From Microcaldota archaeon (GTDB lineage Archaea; Micrarchaeota; Micrarchaeia; Anstonellales; Anstonellaceae): a DNA stretch of 19,839 bases. The notes under the pieces are model-generated. The model was given only the letters and a program-made list of their open reading frames with translations. It was not told the DNA's origin and searched no databases. Positions 7,901 to 14,129 of the stretch are shown here, piece after piece. A program made the translations under genes and the position numbers. The stretch covers positions 1-19,839 of the forward strand of contig JAHFEC010000005.1 in assembly GCA_023248665.1 (NCBI GenBank), in the 5' to 3' direction. Position 1 is the stretch's first letter. The number at the start of each line of letters is the position of its first letter.

Positions 7901-8330
7901 AGGCGCCGATGCGCGCCTCCTTCGCCTCGTCGGAAAGCAGCGGGAAGTTGATGGGCGTGATCTTGAGCACGGCGATGATCCGGCCGTCCAGCGTGGCGAT
8001 CTTGTCCTCCTCCACGGTGCGGATGTTGCGCAAGAACTCGGGGTGGGTCTCGAGGCGCTTATGGCCCGAGAGGACGTAGTAGCGCACCCGGTCCAGCAGC
8101 CACTGGTCGAGGTTGGCGAAGATGAACAGCACGGAGAAGAAGAGCACCACCACCGGCAGGTAGATGGCTTCCGGCCCGTTGCCGAAGAACTGCGCGGAGA
8201 GGAAGTAGCTGGCGCCGGTCGCGAACAGGGCCGCGATGAGGTAGGCCAGCTGCTTGACCGTGATCAGGCCGCCGAGCCGCTCATCGACGTCCATGGCGTC
8301 CTTGGTGGGGATGGTGCGATAACCGGTCAT
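4983..8330 (-). CDS. virB4: VirB4-like secretion ATPase with PrgI/VirB3-like N-terminus
   Basis: This 1115-residue protein would be the motor of the putative transfer machine at the inner face of the membrane. It opens MTGYRTIPTKDAMDVDERLG followed by two membrane segments at about residues 26-46 and 54-71. That layout resembles the PrgI/VirB3 small-protein family, apparently fused to the ATPase. The middle (about 100-560) fits the VirB4/CagE/TrbE N-terminal region. The ATPase has Walker A GESGSGKS at 624-631, INPFDL after it, Walker B ALIMDEG with Asp831-Glu832, then FVFITQELEDML and a NNTATQFTFHQ motif typical of VirB4/TraC. Residues beyond about 940 are a charged, low-complexity tail ending in a Lys/Arg-rich stretch, unusual for the family. 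It starts 14 bases after the VirB6-like gene. The ATPase class is confident. Its substrate is unknown. Confidence 0.9.
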   Translation of the reverse strand: MTGYRTIPTKDAMDVDERLGGLITVKQLAYLIAALFATGASYFLSAQFFGNGPEAIYLPVVVLFFSVLFIFANLDQWLLDRVRYYVLSGHKRLETHPEFLRNIRTVEEDKIATLDGRIIAVLKITPINFPLLSDEAKEARIGAYEMYLRQLVYPTMHLVQSEEVDIEEYVTNFARNALGADEDGVKGAKAYADEHAKFLRDYLAGNHSRSKYHYLVLSVQDPRYTGGAPPESDLITRASLMAKCALAEFQTSGFFSGGALFVKPDHYVLIDLIGNRLVFKNPNRMPQNIPPRAKRIGPILQFESKVGMLRWARTMEKAYYYGPVDIITEIKREFFFMPLRGREEEFSLDERRRHVELTAGKTRWAYDEAEKHIAVLSDKLEATGLRVHRLRGEELFSGRQNSLMKASKVKVSPAHMLVDSTYMKVVYATGYPYQVNLGWLSNIVDGREDYDLTMYLYPVGVQETLSTFRSAILKLSTEKKARSDFLDPETEQHLEDVKGFFTQIVSGKEKYFLASLYITCKAPSRKLLDTVLEKCKSDLAGAAIDYGVADYDMARAVYSTRLAGSDALGKKRAFPSSSLAATFPHISSSLEIDPAGMFFAFDWMGAPVIFDLTKLPNQHIAITGESGSGKSYFAKSLIPKYLINGYRTYVTDPDGEYTELARRLGGTVSTVGSERGVNINPFDLEGRDANDKIRSLLGLFAIMCGSLSKYQEGVLSDILGHVLEDSRRKRRGARMSDVYSEVERRLDKTKDEQLRHDLQFLRVSMRPFVRGGLYGFVDTPTTVRLDSRLHVFDLGQYKNDKTMRDFFNYVIFDFITHRLLSDKSRKALIMDEGWTMVNYPSSEEYVRYIIKDSRKYNVSFVFITQELEDMLQSPAGRSILNNTATQFTFHQKESAMNLMKSVLNLTHEEYEKLLSCGKGEGLLISDKSRLLFRVRTAEAEHALISADPNEKYDRTGRIMGAGKSRIGFGIDRPESAMKEGPGRGISDTPDESEAAQEPPHGRRSGEWETATESRAPKERDESGYGLSRAQDEPAERLEGRLPLSEQPDEIRMAMSPAPRKPAGSRMQELLPISFGKMKGGKKADAEKRKMDRAPKSDGNKKKAGRAAKAGGKRKK

Positions 8331-8344
8331 GTGCGCCCTCTAGC

Positions 8345-10978
8345 CTAGGATGTCCCTTCCGTGCGGTTTTGGCCGATGAAGATGATGCCCGCCAGGAACG
8401 CCACGAGGAGCACCAGCAGGTTCACGAATCCGAAGAACACGATGAACGACGAGGAGAAGAACGTCGAGGCGAACGTGCCGGCGAACGCCGGGTCGGCGTT
8501 GCTGGTCAGGATCTTGTAGATGAGCAGGAAGATGGCGTTGAGCACCCCCAGCGCGAGGCTGGCGAACGTCACGGTGAGCGCCGCGCGCCCGAACCCCCTC
8601 GTCGCGCCGGTGAAGAACAGGAGGAGGGTGAAGGGGAAGAACAGCACCATGCCGATGACGGTGAGGTAGCGCGCCAGCAGCACGAGCCAGGTGAGGTGCA
8701 GGAAGGGCAGCATGAGCTGGAGCATCTCATAGTTCTCGGCCACGAATTCGGCCGATATGCTGCTGTGCGTCAGCGTGAGGGCCGCGTCCGAGCCGGCCAC
8801 CCACGTGGAGACCGAGTTGATCATCAGTATGGCGTTCTGCACGATGGAGAACGAGGTGTAAGCAAAGATGGCGAACACGATGAGCCAGATGTACTGCTTG
8901 ATGGCCTCGGACCGCTTCTGCGGGTTGAAGATGTTGAGGATGAGGTAGAGCGAGTTGAAAGCCCATGCCACCCTAAAGAGCGAGAGCGCGATCTTGACCA
9001 TGCTGGCATATGCCGTCTTGTAAGGGGTGATGTCCGGATTGGCCACCACGAGGGGCGCGATGTTCGCGATGAGCGTGACGGCCGTCTGGCGCATGGCCGA
9101 GAATTCGGACGCCATGCGGTAGCTCTCGGCGCACTCGCCGAAGTGGCGCACGGCGTTGTCAAGGTCATAGTTGCGGCAGGCGTCGATGGTGGCCTGAATG
9201 TCGGTGAGCGTGCTGTTGGTGCTCGAATCGGTTCCGAGGCTTGCGCTGACGTTGGCATCTTGGCCGTGCAGCGATGGGACGATCGCCGCGAACATGAAGA
9301 GGAGCGGCAGGAATGTCCACACCGACCTCTTGCGCCATATCCACGCCATCATCAGGATTACAATCGTTATCATTAAAAAGATAGGGGCCACCTTTCCGAC
9401 GATATCCACCAAATCCTGCTGGCTGGAGGCCAGCCCGTATCCGCCGGGCACGAACGCGCTCGCGGACGCGCCCACCACCTGGTCGGATTCGGCGGCGCGC
9501 ACAAGCACGGTCTGCATGGATTCCTGCAGGGGCACGTCGACGAACGCGCGTCCGGACAGGTCGGTCTTCAAGGAGGCCGAGCCGCCCGCCCACGTGAATT
9601 GCACGTCCATTCCGCCGTAATCGTCTCCCAGCTGGTCGGTGACGTGGGCCACCACCCGGGCCGTCTTGTCCGAGACGTTCTGCACCCCGGCCGTCAGCGA
9701 GGGGATGGCCCGCGAGGTGTTGCAGGCCTTCTCGATGGTGGTCGTCTTGAATGGCGTGACGAGCTGGAACGTGCAGTCCGATTCCCCGATGTTGGGGCTG
9801 TCGATCGGCAGGCGGTAGCTGATGCCGGCCACGTATGCGGTGGCGTTCTCGCTCTCGTGCATCTGGACCACGCTGAGCGTGCCCTCGCGCGAGGGCGAGG
9901 GGATGAGGCGGGCTTGCAGCACCGGATAGAGGCCGCCCTTCTTCGAGAGGCGGATGTCGTTCTTGTGCACGGTCAGCCCCAGGCCCTTGACATTGATGCT
10001 GTAATAAAGGAAATCGCGCGGCAGGGTGATGTTGATCACGCCGTTGGCGAACCCGCTCTTGGGCACGGCGAGCAGATGGGCGTAGCCGAACTCGTCCGGG
10101 TATCGCTTGATGGGGAACGTCTCATTCAGTTCGAGAGTGTCGATGGCGCGCTCGCTGGAATTGGGCGTGCAGACCGCGCTGACATTGCACGCGCCCTGCG
10201 CGCACGTCGTCTCGTTCTGGTAGGCCGAGAGGTTCCGGCTCCATTCGCCGGCCGCCGTGAGGCGCACGGTGAGGTTGGCCTTCTCATTGCCCGCGAGCAG
10301 GCTGCCGATGGGCAGGATGGCGCTCGAGGTGCTGAAATTGCCGATGCTTTTCACCAGCTCGAAATCATAGCCCTTGATGCCGTATTCCTGCGCGCACCAG
10401 CTGCCGTTGGCGGGGTTGGGCACCACGAACCGGATGTGCGCCTGCGCGTTGGCGATGGCCTGGTCGGGCAGGTAATAATATCCGTCCCGGCTGTCGATGA
10501 CGGACGGGTACATGGACGTGAGCCTGAACCAGACGTCGCGCAATGAGCCGTTCTCGCCCCACGCCCCGTCGTCGGTGCCAAACGCGCTCATGTCCGACGT
10601 GTTGTCGTAATAGGTCGCGAGGGGCAGGCGCGAATTCCAGTAGCGCACCCAGTCGAGGTTCTCCTCCGGGTTCGAGTGCCGGATCAGCCCCAGCGCGAGC
10701 TGGTCGCGCACCGAGCCGTTGAGCTTGTCCAATATGTCGCAGACCTGCGGATCGGTCTGGTGGAAGAACGTGCAGTCGAGCGCCATCGGCGCGGGCCGGA
10801 GGGGCGCGTGGTAGTCTGTCTCGTAGATATAATCCGTGTATTGGCCCGGCTGGAGGGCGAATAGGGCCGGCACGGCTGCCAGCAAGAACAGGGACGCGAA
10901 GAATATGGAGAAGAGGCAGGCGCGGGCCGGCTCGAAATGCGCCGGCCGCTCTTCCGGCCTGCCGGAATCCATTCCCAT
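8345..10978 (-). CDS. Polytopic VirB6/TrbL-like membrane protein with large extracytoplasmic domain
   Basis: The protein has 877 residues from the chosen ATG at 10978. An ATG at 11020 touches the upstream stop, but the purine-rich GGGAGAGGAAAGG just before 10978 favours the later one; 10972 is also possible. An N-terminal hydrophobic segment (LFSIFFASLFLLAAVPALFAL) is followed by about 460 residues with many sequons and cysteines, expected outside the cell. From about residue 524 come repeated membrane segments, about nine in all. These include LLFFTGATRGFGRAALTV between helices and a C-terminal pair ending GIIFIGQNRT. The helical half resembles VirB6/TrbL channel proteins, or CedA-like proteins in crenarchaea. 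Its place between a pilin and a VirB4 ATPase supports this. The large N-terminal domain is not recognised. Sequence similarity alone is weak; context carries the call. Confidence 0.7.
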   Translation of the reverse strand: MGMDSGRPEERPAHFEPARACLFSIFFASLFLLAAVPALFALQPGQYTDYIYETDYHAPLRPAPMALDCTFFHQTDPQVCDILDKLNGSVRDQLALGLIRHSNPEENLDWVRYWNSRLPLATYYDNTSDMSAFGTDDGAWGENGSLRDVWFRLTSMYPSVIDSRDGYYYLPDQAIANAQAHIRFVVPNPANGSWCAQEYGIKGYDFELVKSIGNFSTSSAILPIGSLLAGNEKANLTVRLTAAGEWSRNLSAYQNETTCAQGACNVSAVCTPNSSERAIDTLELNETFPIKRYPDEFGYAHLLAVPKSGFANGVINITLPRDFLYYSINVKGLGLTVHKNDIRLSKKGGLYPVLQARLIPSPSREGTLSVVQMHESENATAYVAGISYRLPIDSPNIGESDCTFQLVTPFKTTTIEKACNTSRAIPSLTAGVQNVSDKTARVVAHVTDQLGDDYGGMDVQFTWAGGSASLKTDLSGRAFVDVPLQESMQTVLVRAAESDQVVGASASAFVPGGYGLASSQQDLVDIVGKVAPIFLMITIVILMMAWIWRKRSVWTFLPLLFMFAAIVPSLHGQDANVSASLGTDSSTNSTLTDIQATIDACRNYDLDNAVRHFGECAESYRMASEFSAMRQTAVTLIANIAPLVVANPDITPYKTAYASMVKIALSLFRVAWAFNSLYLILNIFNPQKRSEAIKQYIWLIVFAIFAYTSFSIVQNAILMINSVSTWVAGSDAALTLTHSSISAEFVAENYEMLQLMLPFLHLTWLVLLARYLTVIGMVLFFPFTLLLFFTGATRGFGRAALTVTFASLALGVLNAIFLLIYKILTSNADPAFAGTFASTFFSSSFIVFFGFVNLLVLLVAFLAGIIFIGQNRTEGTS

Positions 10979-11020
10979 CCTTTCCTTTCCTCTCCCTGCC
11001 GTCGGGCGAAGCGGGCGCAT

Positions 11021-11215
11021 CTACACCACGCTGATGGGGATATTGGTCATGATAGCGGCGAAGAGGGTGACGAGGAACGCGATGATGCCGTTATGGCGCA
11101 CGCTCGGCTCCGGATAGGCGATCATGGCCAAGCTGATGATGATGACCACGAAGAGGAGCACATTGGTGAGCATGTTGAAATTCTCGACCAGCCCGATGAA
11201 CGGATCCACTGTCAT
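11021..11215 (-). CDS. Small two-helix membrane protein of the T4SS-like operon
   Basis: The 64-residue protein is MTVDPFIGLVENFNMLTNV followed by two hydrophobic segments, LLFVVIIISLAMIAY and IIAFLVTLFAAIMTNIP, separated by a short polar loop PEPSVRHNG. I chose the ATG at 11215 because GGGGTGG lies 5 bases upstream; the GTG at 11224 would remove that spacing. It sits 99 bases after the pilin-like gene and 42 bases before the VirB6-like gene. The two-helix plan and position fit a VirB2- or CedA1-like subunit or an accessory membrane protein. The size is too small and the sequence too simple to decide. Confidence 0.7.
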   Translation of the reverse strand: MTVDPFIGLVENFNMLTNVLLFVVIIISLAMIAYPEPSVRHNGIIAFLVTLFAAIMTNIPISVV

Positions 11216-11314
11216 ATTCGCCACCCCAACCTTGCCTATTGTCTTGCGAATCTTTCCTGTTGCATCATCTATTCATATCTATCTATTCTCTTGTATCCTC
11301 AACCGTTTTTCTCC

Positions 11315-11720
11315 CTATGGCGCCAGCCCGCACACATTGAGTCCCGTGAGGAACCGCAAGGCCGACATGCCCACGATGTACAGTATGGCCGCCCCGATGG
11401 AGCCCAGCAGCATCTTGGAGCCGTAATTGCGCCATTGCGGGAACGCGGCGCCCGAGATGGTCGCCACGCCCAACAGGAATACGAGGAAGAGGATGATCAT
11501 GACCGGCGTCTTGATATAGACGTTGATGAACGTGCAAATCTTGCCGTCCGACGCCCACGGGTCGTTCATCGTCACGATAGTGGCGTTGGCGGCCGCGCTC
11601 GTGTCATTGAGAGAGGGCGTGGTATTCGGGTTGAGGAACACCGTGTCGTTCGCCCCTTGGGCGAAGAGCCCGGCGATGAGCGCGAGGCCCACGAATGCGA
11701 GGAAGAGCGTTTTGTTCATG
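11315..11720 (-). CDS. VirB2/TrbC-like pilin
   Basis: The 134-residue protein begins MNKTLFLAFVGLALIAGLFAQ, a clear signal peptide. A short sequon-rich stretch follows (NDT, NTT, NDT, NAT). Two long membrane helices, IKTPVMIILFLVFLLGVATI and MLLGSIGAAILYIVGMSAL, flank the basic loop PQWRNYGSK. Signal peptide plus two helices around a positively charged loop is the VirB2/TrbC pilin plan, shared by archaeal conjugative and Ced/Ted pilins. Such subunits form a hollow pilus or surface channel. It is the first gene of the operon. The open frame extends upstream to 12238, but that part is antisense to relBE, and a TATA box sits just upstream of 11720, which fixes the start. The family call is by architecture. 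Confidence 0.7.
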
Positions 11721-11747
11721 AATTTCACCAAGGATGCTATCTCCGTG

Positions 11748-11760
11748 ATATATATAAACC
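11748..11760 (-). promoter_or_regulatory. TATA box of the T4SS-like operon
   Basis: On the minus strand it reads GTTTATATATATC, about 34 bases before the pilin ATG. This implies a start site 5-10 bases ahead of the codon and a very short leader. No comparable box is seen in front of the next three genes, so they are probably co-transcribed. Confidence 0.75.
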
Positions 11761-11774
11761 CATCTTGCCCGACC

Positions 11775-11834
11775 GCTTTGCCCAAAAGCCAACGCCGCTT
11801 TGCCCAAAAGCCAACGCCGCTTTGCCCAAAAGCC
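11775..11834. repeat. 22-bp tandem repeat, 2.7 copies
   Basis: The unit GCTTTGCCCAAAAGCCAACGCC occurs at 11775-11796 and 11797-11818. A third copy is cut off after 16 bases (11819-11834). It lies between two divergent promoters, just upstream of the pilin operon TATA box and about 60 bases before that of relBE. Binding sites for a regulator are the simplest reading. The copies have no spacers, so this is not a CRISPR. Confidence 0.9.
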
Positions 11835-11892
11835 GCCCCCTCTTTTTCGGCGGGCGGGTCGTTAAGAGCATGTTTTATAACAGTATCATGCT

Positions 11893-11900
11893 CATATATA
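11893..11900 (+). promoter_or_regulatory. TATA-like box of relBE-tatD
   Basis: CATATATA lies about 30 bases upstream of the relB-like ATG at 11927, giving a leaderless or nearly leaderless transcript. A second TTTTATAA occurs at 11872-11879, and CATATATC is repeated at 11906-11913, so an autoregulatory site could overlap. Confidence 0.55.
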
Positions 11901-11926
11901 CCTGCCATATATCCGGAGTTGATTTC

Positions 11927-12181
11927 ATGGTTTTTGCCCAAGTCGAGCTGGATGATTACACCAACCGGGTGCTCAATGTCATCAAGGCCAAATTCGCCCT
12001 CAAGGACAAATCCGCGGCCATCGGCAAGTTTGCCCATCTTTTCGGGGAGGAATTCGTGGAGCGCGAGCCGCGGGACGAGTATGTCCGCAAAATCCTCGAC
12101 ATCGAGGCTTCGCATCTCGCGAAGCATCCCAAGCGCCGCATGAGCCTCAAAGCGCTCGACCGGCTTTGCGGGGAGAGCTGA
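11927..12181 (+). CDS. RelB-like archaeal antitoxin
   Basis: The 84-residue protein MVFAQVELDDYTNRVLNVIK continues AKFALKDKSAAIGKFAHLFGEEFVE and ends with a basic, helical tail. A strand followed by two helices (residues 4-45) fits a ribbon-helix-helix DNA-binding fold of the archaeal antitoxin type (DUF2683-like). It would bind the RelE-like toxin encoded directly downstream and repress the shared promoter. The stop TGA is followed at once by the GTG start of the toxin gene. The start at 11927 fits the TATA box at 11893; the open frame upstream overlaps the divergent operon and is not coding. The pairing is secure, the family name less so. Confidence 0.75.
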   Translation: MVFAQVELDDYTNRVLNVIKAKFALKDKSAAIGKFAHLFGEEFVEREPRDEYVRKILDIEASHLAKHPKRRMSLKALDRLCGES

Positions 12182-12460
12182 GTGCTGGCATTCGACCTCA
12201 CGGACGGGCTGAAGCTCAGGATGCGCAAGCTCGCGCACAAGGACCGGCCTCTTCTCGAAATATTGCGAAAGAAGATGCGCGAAATCGTGAGCAACGACGC
12301 CAAAACCGCTTCAAGCCGTTATAAGAACCTTCGCCAGGACCTCCAAGGCCTCAAGCGCGTGCACGTCGACCGCCATTTCGTGCTGACCTTCCGGGTGGGC
12401 GAAGCCAAGTCATTCGTCCTGTTCATGGATTTTGACCATCATGACAAGGTTTATCGGTGA
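12182..12460 (+). CDS. relE: RelE-family mRNA interferase toxin
   Basis: The 92-residue protein has the compact RelE layout: an N-terminal strand, helices with HKDRPLLEILRKKMREIV, then YKNLRQDLQGLKRVHVD, RHFVLTFRV and the terminal FVLFMDFDHHDKVYR. The basic and aromatic residues in the last strands and the ending DHHDKVYR are characteristic of archaeal RelE toxins, which cut mRNA in the ribosomal A site. The start is GTG, directly after the antitoxin stop, so translation is probably coupled. A TatD-like gene begins four bases after its stop. Confidence 0.85.
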   Translation: MLAFDLTDGLKLRMRKLAHKDRPLLEILRKKMREIVSNDAKTASSRYKNLRQDLQGLKRVHVDRHFVLTFRVGEAKSFVLFMDFDHHDKVYR

Positions 12461-12464
12461 GAAA

Positions 12465-13241
12465 ATGACTGCGCTTTTGACATCCCCGCTTTTCGACGTC
12501 CACACCCATCACCCCGAAAAAACAACCGCCGAAGCCGGCGGCATTCCATCCCATTCTTTCGTCGCCTCGGGTTTCAACCGCGAATCCAACGAGGAAGTCA
12601 TCGCCTTCTCCCGCGCGCACGGATGCCTTTTCTCCCTCGGGATCGGGCCGCAGGAAATCCAGAGAACGGAAAAATACCCCGACCTAGAGGGCGCGATAAG
12701 CGAAGTCGAAAAACAGCTGGCGGGCGTGCATGCCGACCCCGCCCTCTCCCGGCGTTTCGTCGCCGTCGGCGAAGTCGGATTGGACAAGCATTGGGGCAAA
12801 ACAACAGAAGACAGAGAGCGCCAATTCTTCGCCTTCGAGAGGATGATTTCACTGGCCGGAAAACTCGGGCGGCCCCTCGTCATTCACTCAAGGGATGCGG
12901 AAAATGAGTGTTTTCGCCAATTGCACGCCGCCCATTGCGAAAAAGTCATCATGCACTGCTTCGGGGGAAAATTGGAAGAGGCCAAACGATGCGCGGATGC
13001 GGGCTGGCTGATTTCAATTCCGCCGCAAGCAAATTCCGAGAGAAAAAAAATCATCAAGGCGCTGGGCATCTCCTCGCTTGTTATCGAATCCGACGCGCCC
13101 TACATCGGAAAAATGAGTGCGGATGCGCTCAAATCCGCCGAGATGATTTCGCGCTACAAGGAAATGAAATTGGAAGACGTGCTGGGGGCGACGGCGGGCA
13201 ATGCGAGGAACTTTTTTTGCATCGGAAGCGATGCGCGATGA
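12465..13241 (+). CDS. tatD: TatD-family metal-dependent hydrolase / DNase
   Basis: The 258-residue protein shows the TatD metal-site series: FDVHTHH (His13, His15), GEVGLD with Glu103, PLVIHSRDA with His141, MHCFGG with His164 and ESDAPY with Asp210. TatD proteins are TIM-barrel amidohydrolase-superfamily enzymes, often 3'-5' DNases. All expected ligands are present, and the length is normal for the family. I chose the ATG at 12465, four bases after the relE stop, because GGTGAG precedes it closely; an in-frame ATG at 12432 would overlap relE by 29 bases. It appears co-transcribed with relBE, but a functional link is not implied by any sequence feature. The next gene, hicB, has its own promoter. 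Confidence 0.92.
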   Translation: MTALLTSPLFDVHTHHPEKTTAEAGGIPSHSFVASGFNRESNEEVIAFSRAHGCLFSLGIGPQEIQRTEKYPDLEGAISEVEKQLAGVHADPALSRRFVAVGEVGLDKHWGKTTEDRERQFFAFERMISLAGKLGRPLVIHSRDAENECFRQLHAAHCEKVIMHCFGGKLEEAKRCADAGWLISIPPQANSERKKIIKALGISSLVIESDAPYIGKMSADALKSAEMISRYKEMKLEDVLGATAGNARNFFCIGSDAR

Positions 13242-13303
13242 TTACGGGCCCATGGGCAAGCCGGCGTTGTTTTCCTGCGGGAAGGCGGTTTCATCACGAT
13301 AAG

Positions 13304-13313
13304 CATTATATAC
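13304..13313 (+). promoter_or_regulatory. TATA box of hicBA
   Basis: CATTATATAC lies about 27 bases before the hicB ATG, so the transcript should be leaderless or nearly so. Confidence 0.65.
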
Positions 13314-13334
13314 GCATCTTGCGCAAAGGTAGCC

Positions 13335-13571
13335 ATGGCAAAATCAAATCCTCTGGCGTTCAAGGTGGTTCTCCATCGAGAGGAAGATGGCGGCTATTGG
13401 GTTGAAGTCCCTTCGCTCAAAGGTTGCTATTCACAGGGCAACACCCGCGACGATGCCCTCAAGAACGTGCAGGAAGCCATCGAACTCTATTTGGAAACGC
13501 TCGGCGTTTACAAACCTCGCGAGATGAAAAAGAACGAGGTTGAAATCGACACGGTGCTTGTCGGTGCCTAA
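13335..13571 (+). CDS. hicB: HicB-family antitoxin
   Basis: The 78-residue protein contains the HicB core: FKVVLHREEDGGYWVEVPSL, KGCYSQGNTRDDALKNVQEA and IELYLETL. This is a partial RNase H-like fold that neutralises HicA. No DNA-binding tail is obvious after residue 60, so repression may rely on the complex or a short C-terminal strand. Its stop overlaps the likely GTG start of hicA by 8 bases. Antitoxin-first order is the less common of the two known hic arrangements. Confidence 0.92.
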   Translation: MAKSNPLAFKVVLHREEDGGYWVEVPSLKGCYSQGNTRDDALKNVQEAIELYLETLGVYKPREMKKNEVEIDTVLVGA

Positions 13572-13785
13572 GCTTCCGATCGTCTCGGGGCAGGAGTTGG
13601 TTCGCCTTTTGGTCGGGAAAAGGGGCTATGCGATTCGCAGCCGCAAAGGCAGCCACGTTATCCTGACCCACGCGAGCCTGCCGCCGCTCACCGTTCCGAT
13701 GCACCGGGAGATCCGGCCCGGACTTTTGTTGGACATCATCAAAACGGTCGGGTTGGGCAGGGAGGAACTGGCCGGGGGCAGGTGA
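13564..13785 (+). CDS. hicA: HicA-family toxin (dsRBD-like mRNA interferase)
   Basis: The 73-residue protein starts MPKLPIVSGQELVRLLVGKR and continues GYAIRSRKGSHVILTH, TVPMHREIRPGLLLDIIKTV and GLGREEL. This is the HicA pattern, with the catalytic His in GSHVIL. HicA cleaves mRNA independently of the ribosome. I chose the GTG at 13564, inside the end of hicB, because the protein then begins with the family-typical M-P-K-L-P; a longer in-frame start at 13540 adds residues with no family match. GGTG spacing is poor, so translation is probably coupled to hicB. Confidence 0.92.
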   Translation: MPKLPIVSGQELVRLLVGKRGYAIRSRKGSHVILTHASLPPLTVPMHREIRPGLLLDIIKTVGLGREELAGGR

Positions 13786-13836
13786 AGGGCCGGCGGTCTG
13801 CCCTCGTTATTCACCAGAGGAACGGGCGCGAGGCCG

Positions 13837-13861
13837 TTTTCCCTTGATGAAAGCGGGAAAA
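13837..13861. terminator. Small hairpin between convergent genes
   Basis: TTTTCCC (13837-13843) and GGGAAAA (13855-13861) form a 7-bp stem with an 11-base loop. It lies between the 3' ends of hicA and the minus-strand RelE-like gene. Each strand ends the stem with a run of only four A or T, so terminator function is plausible but unproven. Confidence 0.4.
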
Positions 13862-13877
13862 TCCGCCACTATTAAGC

Positions 13878-14129
13878 TTATTGCCCGTCTTTGTGGTAAA
13901 GGTCAAGAAACGTCAGAATCCCGGATTTTTCATCATACGCATACGAAAGCCTGAACGGCGCCAAATACAACTCTCGCGTGCCCTTTCGGCAGAAGCGCAT
14001 GGGCTTTCCGACGTCTGGCTCGATGACGGCTTTGTCCATGAGTTTGTCAAGCTTAATGCGGATGCTGGCATCCAGCTTGGAATAGAGCCTTACGAAATGC
14101 TCTGATTGGCGCACAAACTTAGCGTTCAT
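13878..14129 (-). CDS. RelE/ParE-superfamily toxin
   Basis: The 83-residue protein begins MNAKFVRQSEHFVRLYSKLD and ends with RELYLAPFRLSYAYDEKSG then LTFLDLYHKDGQ. The two N-terminal helices, central basic residues and final LYHKD strand resemble RelE/ParE ribosome-dependent mRNA interferases. It follows an AbrB-type antitoxin gene, overlapping its 3' end by 11 bases, which implies coupled translation. It is distinct in sequence from the RelE at 12182. Whether it acts on mRNA or another target cannot be told from sequence. Confidence 0.78.
   Translation of the reverse strand: MNAKFVRQSEHFVRLYSKLDASIRIKLDKLMDKAVIEPDVGKPMRFCRKGTRELYLAPFRLSYAYDEKSGILTFLDLYHKDGQ

Noticed and set aside
6474..8348. 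Plus-strand ORF of 624 codons
   Set aside because: Antisense shadow of the VirB4-like gene with extreme His/Val/Arg/Gly content and no domain pattern.
8369..9376. Plus-strand ORF of 335 codons, and a similar one at 9599-10546
   Set aside because: Antisense to the VirB6-like gene; composition is dominated by Glu/Arg/His/Val, typical of shadow frames.
4983..11720. Complete conjugative element
   Set aside because: No relaxase, coupling ATPase, integrase or replication gene is in the window, so only a core transfer-like operon can be claimed.
11775..11834. CRISPR array
   Set aside because: The 22-bp copies are directly adjacent with no spacers, and there are no cas genes.
11721..12238. N-terminal extension of the pilin-like protein to 307 codons
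   Set aside because: The extension is antisense to relBE, and a TATA box and signal peptide place the true start at 11720.
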